The position numbers were made by a program, and so were the translations under genes. 64,000 bases of DNA from Prauserella muralis. GTDB lineage: Bacteria; Actinomycetota; Actinomycetes; Mycobacteriales; Pseudonocardiaceae. How positions within the stretch are numbered: position 1 is the stretch's first letter; each line of letters begins with the position of its first letter. A model generated the notes under the pieces. It was not told the origin of the DNA and ran no database searches. It saw nothing but the letters and a program-made list of their open reading frames with translations. Shown here piece after piece: positions 35,106 through 43,217 of this stretch. The DNA lies in the NCBI RefSeq assembly GCF_003202285.1, contig NZ_MASW01000005.1, positions 620,001 through 684,000 on the forward strand, read 5' to 3'.

Positions 35106-35131
35106 GTACCCGGGTGGCGTGGGGCCGACAC
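35106..35131 (-). promoter_or_regulatory. sigma-B/F-type promoter of the small charged protein
   Basis: On the minus strand GTGT, 16 bases, GGGTAC, about 40 bases before the ATG at 35066. Confidence 0.55.
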
Positions 35132-35266
35132 GGCCGCGATGCGGCGCCCGGGCTGGGCCACCGGACGAGTGGCCTTCGGGACGCGGTCGCGGCCGGCGCC
35201 GCCGTCACCCGGACGCGCGTGCTCGCTCACCAAGCGATGTCGCCGCCACCGCGCGATGATGGGGGC

Positions 35267-35695
35267 ATGAGTAGCACAGCTGGGTCGAACGGCGGCAAAC
35301 GGCCACGTACCCGGGAGAGCGACCCCGAGACGCCGGGCACCCTGCCCGCGTCCTCGCCGAACGGTACCGACGGCGAACCGGCACCGGCCCCGCCCACCAC
35401 GGCCGAGCGTCCCGCCGCGGCCGACCGCACGCGGATCAGCGCGGCGTGGGCGGCCGCGATCGTCGGCGCGATCGTGCTGGTCCTGCTGCTGATCTTCATC
35501 CTGCAGAACCAGGACGCCGTGACCGTCACGTTCCTGGGGCTGTCCGGCTCGCTGCCGCTGGGTGTCGCGCTGCTGCTCGGCGCCGTCGCCGGTGCGCTGC
35601 TGGTGGCGCTGCTGGGCGCGGCCCGCATCCTGCAGCTGCGCAGGCGGTTTCGCCGGGTGGGCCGCTCCGGCGCCTCACATCGAGGTGCCGAGTAG
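35267..35695 (+). CDS. LapA-family (DUF1049) membrane protein
   Basis: A 142-aa protein with a disordered Pro/Thr N-terminus and two helices (AAAIVGAIVLVLLLIFILQN and LGVALLLGAVAGALLVALLG). Between them QDAVTVTFLGLSGSLP is the LapA signature. The family helps assemble lipopolysaccharide in Gram-negatives; its role in actinomycetes is unknown. It overlaps the convergent UxaA gene by 21 bases. Confidence 0.85.
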   Translation: MSSTAGSNGGKRPRTRESDPETPGTLPASSPNGTDGEPAPAPPTTAERPAAADRTRISAAWAAAIVGAIVLVLLLIFILQNQDAVTVTFLGLSGSLPLGVALLLGAVAGALLVALLGAARILQLRRRFRRVGRSGASHRGAE

Positions 35696-38410
35696 CCCTC
35701 TCGTCACCTGGAAGCCGACGTTGCCCGCCGCCAGGGCCCGGGAGTGACGTTCCCCGGAGGCCACGGCGACCAGGGCATCGAGCACCTGCCGCGCCTGCGT
35801 GCCCGCGTCGCCGCCGAGCGCGGCGTCCAGGTCGCCGCCATGCCGGTTCAGCGTGTCCGCCTCGGCGCTCACCTGCACCAGCGGCACGAGCCTCGGCGAG
35901 GTGAGCGCTCCACCGGCCACGTGCGCGAGCACGAGCTGCGCACCGCAGGCGCCGAGCCCTGTGGCCGTCTCCAGCCAGTCGGTGCTCGGCGCGCGCATCA
36001 CGTGCCAGCCGGGTGCGGAGGGTCGCTGGCCGTGAGCCAGTGTCGGGCGCACGGGCTGCGCCGCGCCGAACGCGGCCCGGCGGAACGTCTCGTCGGCGAG
36101 CAGACCGCCACGCGAGGACAGCAACACGGTGCCACCGGCGGCGACGATCCGGTGCCCGGTCTCGGCCAGCGCCCGCGCCGTCGCCGCCGTCAGTGCCCCG
36201 CGCGCCTCCAGCCCGACGGCGAGGCTGCCCAGGTCGCCGGTGACCGGCACCGGTGCCGTCAGCCCGGCGGCCGCGTCGGCGAACCACGCCCGCACTCGCT
36301 CGGTCACCGCGGCGATGCCACCGTCGCGCTGGATGCCGGCCCAGCCGAACCGCGCGGGGTCGGCGCCCGCCTCGACGAGCCGGGACCGGAAGTAGTCGTT
36401 GTGGGTCTTCTCGCAGCCGTGTTCCAGCAGCAGCGCGAACCGCACGTGCGGATGGGTCAGGCAGCCGAGCATGATCCGCGCGTAGGTCTCCTCCGAGGCA
36501 CCGGAACTGGCACCGCAGCCCTCGGTGTGCGGCAGCGCGACCACCCGGGACACCGTGTCGCCGAGCCAGTCCTGCTGTCCGGCCCGCTCGGCGATCCGCA
36601 GCGCGACCTGCCCCGAGCACAGGCTGGTCGGCAGCACCAGGGCGACGTGCTCGGGCACGGCACGGCCGTCGGCGGCAAGCAGCCGCACCGGCCGCGTGCC
36701 ATCGTCCGGAGTGGACACCGGTATCGGGATCCCCGGCAACGGTGCGTCCCGTTCGTCGTCCGAGACGGCCGGTGCGGCCAGGCTCACCGCCACCGGTGTG
36801 CGCGGCCGGGTCTGCTTCCAGTCGCGCCAGATCGACACCTGGCTGTGCCCGGCGCGCTCCCCCGCCGTCGGCTCCCCTGACGCGGCGCGCACCGTCTGCG
36901 CAAACACCTCGGCGGTGAGTTCGGCCATCGGGGTGCCGGTGAGAAAGCGGCCCGCGTCCACGTCCATCTCGTGCCGGAGCAGTCTGTAGCGCGGCGTCGT
37001 GGTGACGAACTTCAGCGTCGGCACGAACGGGAAGTTGGTGATGGAGCCGTTGCCGGTGGTGAAGAAGATGAGGTTGCAGCCCGCGGCCACCTCCCCGGCG
37101 ACGGACTCCAGGTCGTTGCCCGGGCTGTCCATGAACGTGAAGCCGGGACCGGCAAGCGGTTCGCCGTAGCCGATGACGTCGTCGAGCCGCAGGCCGCGAT
37201 CCCGTTTCCGCGCGGCACCGACGGACTTGAGCACGATGTTGTAGAGACCGCGATACAGGTTGCCGCCCGACGGGTTGCCCTCGGCGGTGTGACCGTGGCG
37301 GCCGACGCGTTCGGTGAACGACGCGATCGCCGCGAGGAAGCGACGGGCCACGTCGGCGGTGCGGACGTTCTCCAGCACGTAGCCCTCGGCGCCGATCAGC
37401 TCGTCGGTCTCGGCCAGCACCGCCGCTCCCCCGTGCCGGATCACCTCCCGCGCGACCGCACCGGCCAGTGGGTTCGCGGTGATGCCGGAGAAGGCGTCCG
37501 ACCCTCCACACTGGAGGGCGATCCGGAGGTCGGCGACCGGGCGCTCGGTGCGGGCCTGCGCGGCCATGGGCTCGAGCCAGCCGGCCACGACACCGGCCGC
37601 GGCGGCGAGGTCGTCGGCGAACGAGCCGCGGCGGGTGAAGAAGGCGTGCATCGGCGGCAGCGGCGGGTAGCCGTGGGCGCGCAGGTACTCGCGCAGGTGC
37701 TCACCGGTGACGGGTGAGCCGGGTTCGTCCACGACGAGCACGGCGCCGACGTTGGGATGGACCAGGAAACCCGCCAGCGCCGACAGCAGGAAGGCGAGGT
37801 TGTTGGGCGCGTGGTCCTCGCCGCCCTCGGTGTGCGCGACGGGCACCACGCCGTCGAGCCCCGCTCCGGCTGCGCCGGAGAACCGGCGCGCCAGCTCGGT
37901 GACGAACGCGCCGCTGCGCGACGTCGTCCCCACCACGACGACGTGGTTGCGGGTGCCCGCAGGGCCGTGCTCCCTGGCGAAGCCCCGGAAGGTGGCGGGA
38001 ACGGCCACGGGGTCGATCTGCTCGCCGAGCCGCAGCGCCGACTCCTCCAGGCGGTAGGGCTCCAGCGGCACGTCCTCTGCCGACGGCTCCGATGGCAGGC
38101 CGCTCACGCCCCGGGACCGCAGGACGTCGAGGCTGCGGGCCGTGCACACGTAGTCGCCGGGACGCAGGTCACGCAGCGCGCGGGCGAACGGCGTCGACCA
38201 CGACAGCAGCGGCGCGCCCTGCTCGACCGCGCGCACGACGAAGCGGTGGCCCTCCGGCACCGCGTGCCGCAGCGTCAACGTGCGCTCACCGAGCTCGATG
38301 CTGCTGCCCTCGGCCAGCGACCGCGACGCGATGGCGGCGTTGTCACCGGGTTCGGGCAGGACCGCCACCTCGCCGAAGCCGAAGCGCACCGGCTGCTTCC
38401 CTTCCGTCAT
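35675..38410 (-). CDS. UxaA-type sugar-acid dehydratase, double-length
   Basis: A 911-aa protein; ordinary UxaA/GarD dehydratases have about 500 residues. Order: SAF domain (1-100, LRHAVPEGHRFVVRA), a first UxaA region (about 135-500), and a second copy of the UxaA middle domain (about 545-710). CGGSDAFSGITANPLAG and FMDSPGNDLESVAGEVAAG belong to the first part. The first copy has HTEGGED in place of the conserved HTEGCG, while the second copy keeps LPHTEGCG and LEHGCEKTHND. Sugar-acid (altronate/galactarate-like) dehydration is the family activity. The ATG at 38410 faces a GntR gene. Confidence 0.85.
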   Translation of the reverse strand: MTEGKQPVRFGFGEVAVLPEPGDNAAIASRSLAEGSSIELGERTLTLRHAVPEGHRFVVRAVEQGAPLLSWSTPFARALRDLRPGDYVCTARSLDVLRSRGVSGLPSEPSAEDVPLEPYRLEESALRLGEQIDPVAVPATFRGFAREHGPAGTRNHVVVVGTTSRSGAFVTELARRFSGAAGAGLDGVVPVAHTEGGEDHAPNNLAFLLSALAGFLVHPNVGAVLVVDEPGSPVTGEHLREYLRAHGYPPLPPMHAFFTRRGSFADDLAAAAGVVAGWLEPMAAQARTERPVADLRIALQCGGSDAFSGITANPLAGAVAREVIRHGGAAVLAETDELIGAEGYVLENVRTADVARRFLAAIASFTERVGRHGHTAEGNPSGGNLYRGLYNIVLKSVGAARKRDRGLRLDDVIGYGEPLAGPGFTFMDSPGNDLESVAGEVAAGCNLIFFTTGNGSITNFPFVPTLKFVTTTPRYRLLRHEMDVDAGRFLTGTPMAELTAEVFAQTVRAASGEPTAGERAGHSQVSIWRDWKQTRPRTPVAVSLAAPAVSDDERDAPLPGIPIPVSTPDDGTRPVRLLAADGRAVPEHVALVLPTSLCSGQVALRIAERAGQQDWLGDTVSRVVALPHTEGCGASSGASEETYARIMLGCLTHPHVRFALLLEHGCEKTHNDYFRSRLVEAGADPARFGWAGIQRDGGIAAVTERVRAWFADAAAGLTAPVPVTGDLGSLAVGLEARGALTAATARALAETGHRIVAAGGTVLLSSRGGLLADETFRRAAFGAAQPVRPTLAHGQRPSAPGWHVMRAPSTDWLETATGLGACGAQLVLAHVAGGALTSPRLVPLVQVSAEADTLNRHGGDLDAALGGDAGTQARQVLDALVAVASGERHSRALAAGNVGFQVTRGLLGTSM

Positions 38411-38417
38411 GTCCGTC

Positions 38418-38431
38418 GATCCTATAGGATC
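38418..38431. promoter_or_regulatory. GntR operator between UxaA and GntR genes
   Basis: GATCCTATAGGATC is a perfect 14-bp palindrome in the 57-base divergent gap, eight bases before the UxaA ATG. It has the size and composition of FCD-type GntR sites. Confidence 0.7.
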
Positions 38432-38467
38432 CACGGAACGCTCACCATGATCCGAGGGCGGATGCGC

Positions 38468-39154
38468 ATGAGTGACCTGACCGCACCGGAGCGGGCCAAA
38501 CCCCGCCGCCACGTGCTCGCCGACGAGGTGTACGTGGCGATCAAGGCCATGCTCATGGATCACGTGATCCGGCCCGAGGCCCGGGTGTCGATCGACGGGC
38601 TCGCTCGCGAGTTCGAGGTCTCCCCCACGCCGGTGCGCGAGGCACTGGCGCGGCTGGAGTCGGACGGCCTGGTGAGCAAGGAGCCACTCCGGGGCTACCG
38701 TGCGACCCCGTTGCTCACCCGCGAACAGCTCGACGACCTGTACCAGTTCCGCAGGCTCATCGAGCCGTGGGCCGCGCGGCGCGCCGCCGAGAACATCGAC
38801 GACGCGGGCGCGAGCGCGCTGCGCGAGGAACTGGCCTCCGCGGTGGTGCCCTCCGGCGACGGGTTCCGCGCCTATCAGGGGTTCGCCGCACACGACACGC
38901 GGTTCCACGCGCTGCTCACGCGGTTGTCCGGCAGCGAACAGGTGCGCCTCGCGTTCGAGCGGACCCACTGCCACCTGCACATCTTCCGGCTGTACTTCGC
39001 GCACGACATCGGCTCCGAGGCGCTGGCCGAGCACCAGCGGATCGCCGACGCCGTCATCGACGGCGACCCGTCCGGCGCCGAGCAGGCGATGCTCGACCAC
39101 CTCGACACGTCCCGGATCCAGCGGCTGCACACCGTCCACCCCGAATCGCGCTAG
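38468..39154 (+). CDS. GntR-family (FCD) regulator
   Basis: A 228-aa regulator. The winged helix spans residues 15-75 (ISIDGLAREFEVSPTPVREA-type: VSIDGLAREFEVSPTPVREA). The FCD effector domain has DLYQFRRLIEPWAARRAA, HDTRFHALL and EHQRIADAVIDGD. In-frame ATGs at 38462 and 38468 are both possible; 38468 has the better spacing to GAGGG. It probably represses the divergent UxaA gene and the downstream transporter in response to a sugar acid. Confidence 0.88.
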   Translation: MSDLTAPERAKPRRHVLADEVYVAIKAMLMDHVIRPEARVSIDGLAREFEVSPTPVREALARLESDGLVSKEPLRGYRATPLLTREQLDDLYQFRRLIEPWAARRAAENIDDAGASALREELASAVVPSGDGFRAYQGFAAHDTRFHALLTRLSGSEQVRLAFERTHCHLHIFRLYFAHDIGSEALAEHQRIADAVIDGDPSGAEQAMLDHLDTSRIQRLHTVHPESR

Positions 39155-39281
39155 AACGCGCAGCCCCCGTCCCCCGGTAACTCCCACGGCAGGAGGTGTC
39201 GCACCCGTCGCCGAGAAGGGGCACTGTGCGGACCTGCCCCTTCTCCCGTGTCCAGGACTGGCGCAAGGAAAGGGATTCGAC

Positions 39282-40688
39282 GTGACCACACACAGCGCTG
39301 TGCCCGTGGCCGACCCCTACGTACTGACACCGGACGGAATCAAGGAACCACCCTCGGGCTGGCGGGCGAGCCTGCGTTACCTTGGCCCGGGCCTGATCAC
39401 CAGCGCCTCGATCGTGGGCTCCGGCGAGCTGATCGCCACCACGACCCTCGGCGCCGAGGCCGGCTTCGCACTGCTGTGGCTGGTCGTCTTCAGCACGCTC
39501 GTGAAGGTGGCCGTGCAGGTGGAGCTGGCCCGCTGGACGATCACCACCGGCCAGCCCGCGCTCACCGGATACAACAAGGTGCCGCCGAAGCTCGGCAGGC
39601 TGGGCTGGATCAACGTGCTGTGGCTGGTGCTCGCGCTCACCAAGCTGCTGCAACTCGGCGGGATCATCGGTGGCGTCGCCGTGGCCTGCAGCATCCTCAT
39701 CCCGCTGGACAGCGACCCGCTGGGATTCCGGTCGCTGGCCATCTGGACGACGTTCCTCGCGATCGTCAGCATCGTCATGCTGTACAAGAACCGGTACCGG
39801 CTCATCGAACGCGTCGCCGTGGTGCTCGTGGTCGCGTTCTCCTTCGCGACCGTGGTGATCGCTCTCGGATTGCCGTTCACCCCGCACGCCTACAGCGCGG
39901 GCGACCTCGCGGGGGGCCTGACGTTCCTCATTCCCGCCGGCGCGCTCGGTGCCGCCCTCGCCATGTTCGGCATCACCGGGGTGGGCGCCGACGAGGTGAC
40001 GTTCTACACCTACTGGTGTGTCGAGAAGGGCTACGCCCGCTGGGTCGGCCCGAACGACGGCAGTGAGGCGTGGCTGCGGCGCGCCAACGGCTGGATCAGG
40101 GTGATGTACAAGGACGCCGTGCTGTCGTGGGTGATCTACACCTTCAGCACGCTCGCCTTCTACATCATGGGCGCCGCCGTGCTGAACCCGCAGGGGCTGG
40201 TGCCCGAGGGCAACGACATGATCACCACCCTGTCCACCATCTACACCGGCACGCTCGGCGAGTGGGCGAGCACGATGTTCCTCATCGGCGCGATCGTCGT
40301 GCTCGGCTCGACGATGTGGGCGTCGATCCCCAGCTGGGCGCGCATGTACACCAACGTGCTCGCCACCATGGGGGTGCTCGACTGGCAGGACCCCGTCGCC
40401 CGGCTCCGCTGGATCCGGGTGTTCACCGTGGCGCTGCCGATCGTGTGGGGCCTGGCGTACCTGGTGATCCAGTCGCCGGTGATCATGGTGCAGATCGGTG
40501 GCGTGATGACGGGCGTGTTCCTGCTCGCGATCGTGGTCGCGGTCTGGCACCTGCGCCGCACCGAGACCGACCCGCGGCTGCGCGGCGGCACGGCGTTCAC
40601 CACCGTGCTGGTGGTCAGCAGCGTCGCCATCGCCCTGCTCGGCGTGTACACCCTGCTGGACGTCTTCGGCGTGACGCCGTCGGCGTGA
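39282..40688 (+). CDS. atypical Nramp-like transporter
   Basis: A 468-aa protein with 11 or 12 helices. Helix 1 (LGPGLITSASIVGSGELIAT) has the Nramp shape. The metal-binding DPGN of true Nramp proteins is missing here (SIVG), and no MPH motif is seen in helix 6. It may therefore carry something other than Mn/Fe, possibly the sugar acid used by the adjacent UxaA enzyme. The start GTG at 39282 follows AAGGAAAGGGA. It is 127 bases downstream of the GntR gene. Confidence 0.8.
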   Translation: MTTHSAVPVADPYVLTPDGIKEPPSGWRASLRYLGPGLITSASIVGSGELIATTTLGAEAGFALLWLVVFSTLVKVAVQVELARWTITTGQPALTGYNKVPPKLGRLGWINVLWLVLALTKLLQLGGIIGGVAVACSILIPLDSDPLGFRSLAIWTTFLAIVSIVMLYKNRYRLIERVAVVLVVAFSFATVVIALGLPFTPHAYSAGDLAGGLTFLIPAGALGAALAMFGITGVGADEVTFYTYWCVEKGYARWVGPNDGSEAWLRRANGWIRVMYKDAVLSWVIYTFSTLAFYIMGAAVLNPQGLVPEGNDMITTLSTIYTGTLGEWASTMFLIGAIVVLGSTMWASIPSWARMYTNVLATMGVLDWQDPVARLRWIRVFTVALPIVWGLAYLVIQSPVIMVQIGGVMTGVFLLAIVVAVWHLRRTETDPRLRGGTAFTTVLVVSSVAIALLGVYTLLDVFGVTPSA

Positions 40689-40758
40689 GCTCGCTGCCCT
40701 GGTGGCCGGGCCGGCCAACGCCGGTCCGGCCGTCCTGGGCAACCGCCCCCCGATCCCG

Positions 40759-40779
40759 ATCTATTGACTTTCGATAGAT
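40759..40779. promoter_or_regulatory. operator of the DUF2975/XRE pair
   Basis: ATCTAT-N9-ATAGAT, with the inner TATTGA-CTT-TCGATA, is a 21-bp inverted repeat. It covers TTGACT (40764-40769), a likely -35, 30 bases before the ATG at 40799. It is a strong candidate for autoregulation by the XRE protein. Confidence 0.65.
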
Positions 40780-40798
40780 TCCACGCGAAACTCGATGC

Positions 40799-41278
40799 AT
40801 GGTTGCAGAGCATCGGGCGGTAGCCCCTCTCCGTGTGTTCCTCGTGCTGCTGTTCGGCATCCTCGTCGTGTTCCAGACGATGTCGCTGCCAGGGCAGTTC
40901 GCGCACCTGGCGAGGGAGTCGCCGGAAATGGCCTACCTGCGATGGCCCGCGACGGCAGTGACGGTGTTCTGGGTGCTGTGTGTCCAGGTGGTGATCGTCT
41001 GCACCTGGAAGCTGCTGACCCTGGTGAAGAAGGACCGCATCTTCACGGACGCGTCCCTGCGCTGGGTCGACGCGATCGTGTGGGCGATCGTCGCCGCGTG
41101 GACGGTGCTGCTCGGCGTGTTTCTCTACGTCGGGTTCAACGCCGACGACCCCGGGCTGCCGCTGTTGCTGCTCCTGCTGCTGACCGGCGTCACCGTGCTG
41201 GCACTGCTGATGGTGGTGATGCGTGCGTTGCTGCGGCAGGCCACGAAGCTGCGCACCGACATGGAAGCGGTCATCTGA
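40799..41278 (+). CDS. DUF2975 membrane protein
   Basis: A 159-aa protein with four transmembrane helices and no large loop. The family occurs as a pair with a small XRE regulator, as here (TGATG overlap). The function is unknown; membrane sensing for the partner is a reasonable guess. No Shine-Dalgarno; the start may be leaderless. Confidence 0.85.
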   Translation: MVAEHRAVAPLRVFLVLLFGILVVFQTMSLPGQFAHLARESPEMAYLRWPATAVTVFWVLCVQVVIVCTWKLLTLVKKDRIFTDASLRWVDAIVWAIVAAWTVLLGVFLYVGFNADDPGLPLLLLLLLTGVTVLALLMVVMRALLRQATKLRTDMEAVI

Positions 41279-41487
41279 TGCCGATCGTGGTGCGCATCGA
41301 CGTCGAGCTGGCCAAGCGCAAGATGAGCGTCGGCGAGTTCGCCGAGCGGGTCGGTCTCACCCCGGCCAACGTGGCCGTACTCAAGAACGGCAGGGCGAAG
41401 GCGGTGCGGTTCAGCACCCTCGAGGCCATGTGCCGCGTACTCGGCTGCCAGCCCGGTGACCTGCTGGAGTGGGTCGAGGAGACGTAG
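41278..41487 (+). CDS. small XRE/YozG-type helix-turn-helix regulator
   Basis: A 69-aa protein that is a single Cro-type helix-turn-helix (MSVGEFAERVGLTPANVAVL, FSTLEAMCRVLGCQPGDLL). It is co-translated with the DUF2975 gene. It probably binds the 21-bp repeat at 40759. Confidence 0.9.
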   Translation: MPIVVRIDVELAKRKMSVGEFAERVGLTPANVAVLKNGRAKAVRFSTLEAMCRVLGCQPGDLLEWVEET

Positions 41488-41544
41488 CCCCTGCCGCCGA
41501 CCGGTCAGGAATCGAGAAGCATCGGCGACCGGCCCGCCGTTAGC

Positions 41545-41561
41545 GTGACGGCCACCGTCAC
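41545..41561. promoter_or_regulatory. perfect inverted repeat before the DDN-like gene
   Basis: GTGACGG-CCA-CCGTCAC, perfect 7-bp arms, 13 bases before the ATG at 41574 and overlapping the -10-like TAGCGT (41541-41546). No regulator gene is adjacent, so the binding protein is unknown. Confidence 0.55.
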
Positions 41562-41573
41562 AGGAGGTCGCAC

Positions 41574-42035
41574 ATGACACAGAACGCACAGGCAGGCGGT
41601 CACGGGAGCGGGCCAGGAACGCTGTCCCGCTGGTTCCAGCGGCGCATGAACGCCCGCACGAACACCCGGATCCGGCGCAAAGGCGGCCGGGTCATGGGTA
41701 TGGACCTGCTCATCCTGCACACGAAGGGGCGCCGCAGCGGACAACCCAGGGAGACGCCGGTGACGTGGTTCCCCGACGGGGAGGACACCTGGCTGGTCGT
41801 CGCGTCCGGGGGCGGGAACGCCCACCCCGACTGGTACGCCAACCTGATGGCACACCCCGGCGACGTCGCGATCGAGCTCCCCGGCCGTGGCACCGTGCCG
41901 GTGAGGCCGCACCGGCTCGACGGCGGCGAACGCGAGCAGGCATGGCAACGCGTCACCACGGCCCAGCCGCGCTACGAGAAGTACCAGCGCAAGAGCAAGC
42001 GGGAGTACCCCGTCATCCGGCTCACGGTCCGGTGA
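41574..42035 (+). CDS. DDN-like F420-dependent nitroreductase-family protein
   Basis: A 153-aa split-barrel flavin/deazaflavin reductase. LLILHTKGRRSGQPRETPVT and GGGNAHPDWYANLMAHP are the signatures of the F420-dependent DDN group. Substrates include nitroimidazoles and quinones in relatives. The ATG follows AGGAGG. Confidence 0.9.
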   Translation: MTQNAQAGGHGSGPGTLSRWFQRRMNARTNTRIRRKGGRVMGMDLLILHTKGRRSGQPRETPVTWFPDGEDTWLVVASGGGNAHPDWYANLMAHPGDVAIELPGRGTVPVRPHRLDGGEREQAWQRVTTAQPRYEKYQRKSKREYPVIRLTVR

Positions 42036-42186
42036 CCCCCCGCCCGGCGCCGAGCCGAAGGGCACCGTGGGTACGCCATGCGCACCGAGGGTGCCCTTCG
42101 GCCCCGCGACGGCGGTGACGGCAGGGGCCACACCGCGCCGCGGCCCTCCCCTCGATGGCCCCCGCGGCGCGCTCTAGGGTCGCCGC

Positions 42187-43176
42187 ATGCGTTTCGGAAT
42201 GTTCGTACCGCAGGGCTGGCGGCTGGACCTCGCCGGCATCGCACCCGCCGACCAGTGGGCCACGATGCTGGACATCGCGCGCGCGGCCGAGGCAGGGCCG
42301 TTCGAGTCGATCTGGGTGTACGACCACTTCCACACCGTCCCCGTACCCACCACGGAGGCCACGCACGAGGCGTGGTCGCTGATGGCGGCATACGCGGCGG
42401 CGACCCAGCGCGTGCGACTGGGCCAGATGTGCACCTGCATGGGGTATCGCAACCCGGCCCACCTGGCGAAGGTCGCGGCCACAGTGGACGTCATCTCCGG
42501 CGGCCGCGTCGAGCTGGGCATCGGCGCGGGCTGGTACGAGCACGAGTGGCGGGCCTACGGCTACGGCTTTCCGTCCCCCGGCCGGCGGCTCGGGATGCTG
42601 GACGAGGGTGTCCGCATCCTGCGAGCACTCTGGACCGACGGCGAGGCGACCTTCCAGGGCGCGCACTACCAGGTCGACGGCGCGCTCTGCCGCCCGCTTC
42701 CCCTGCAGGACGAGGGCATTCCACTGTGGATCGCGGGTGGCGGGGAGAAAAAGACCCTGCGCATCGCCGCACGGCACGCCGACTACACCAACTTCCTCGG
42801 CACCCCGGAGGCGTTCCGGCACAAGTCGGAGGTCCTGGCGGCACACTGCGAGGATCTCGGCACGGACTTCGACGCCATCGTGCGCTCCGCCAACTACAAC
42901 ATCGTCCTCGGCGAGACCGAGCGCGACGTGCAGGCGAAACTCGACTGGATCCGGGCCCACTACGAGCCGCACGTGCCTGCCGACGTGCTGGCCTCGCAGC
43001 TGGACCAGTTCGCCGCCGGATACCTCGTGGGCACGCCGGAGCAGGTCGCCGAACGGCTCGCCGGGATGCGCGAGCTCGGCATGACGTACGCGATCCTGTA
43101 CTTCGCCGAGGCCGCCTACGACCGCTCCGGCATCGAGCTGTTCACGCGCAGGGTCGCCCCCGAGCTGGCCCGCTGA
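42187..43176 (+). CDS. LLM-class F420-dependent oxidoreductase
   Basis: A 329-aa luciferase-like TIM-barrel enzyme. RLGQMCTCMGYRNPAHLAKV and GRVELGIGAGWYEHEWRAYG are the conserved core, and EQVAERLAGMRELGMTYAIL is near the end. Such enzymes use F420H2, matching the preceding F420 enzyme. There is no Shine-Dalgarno; TAGGGT lies 6 bases before the ATG. Confidence 0.9.
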   Translation: MRFGMFVPQGWRLDLAGIAPADQWATMLDIARAAEAGPFESIWVYDHFHTVPVPTTEATHEAWSLMAAYAAATQRVRLGQMCTCMGYRNPAHLAKVAATVDVISGGRVELGIGAGWYEHEWRAYGYGFPSPGRRLGMLDEGVRILRALWTDGEATFQGAHYQVDGALCRPLPLQDEGIPLWIAGGGEKKTLRIAARHADYTNFLGTPEAFRHKSEVLAAHCEDLGTDFDAIVRSANYNIVLGETERDVQAKLDWIRAHYEPHVPADVLASQLDQFAAGYLVGTPEQVAERLAGMRELGMTYAILYFAEAAYDRSGIELFTRRVAPELAR

Positions 43177-43217
43177 GGCGGACCGGCGCGGAGGCGAGGC
43201 TGCTGCCCTCGCGTTGG

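Noticed and set aside
35675-39289. A start for the UxaA protein upstream of 38410, giving 1204 residues
   Set aside because: The added part overlaps the divergent GntR gene and is low-complexity; 38410 gives the normal SAF-domain N-terminus.
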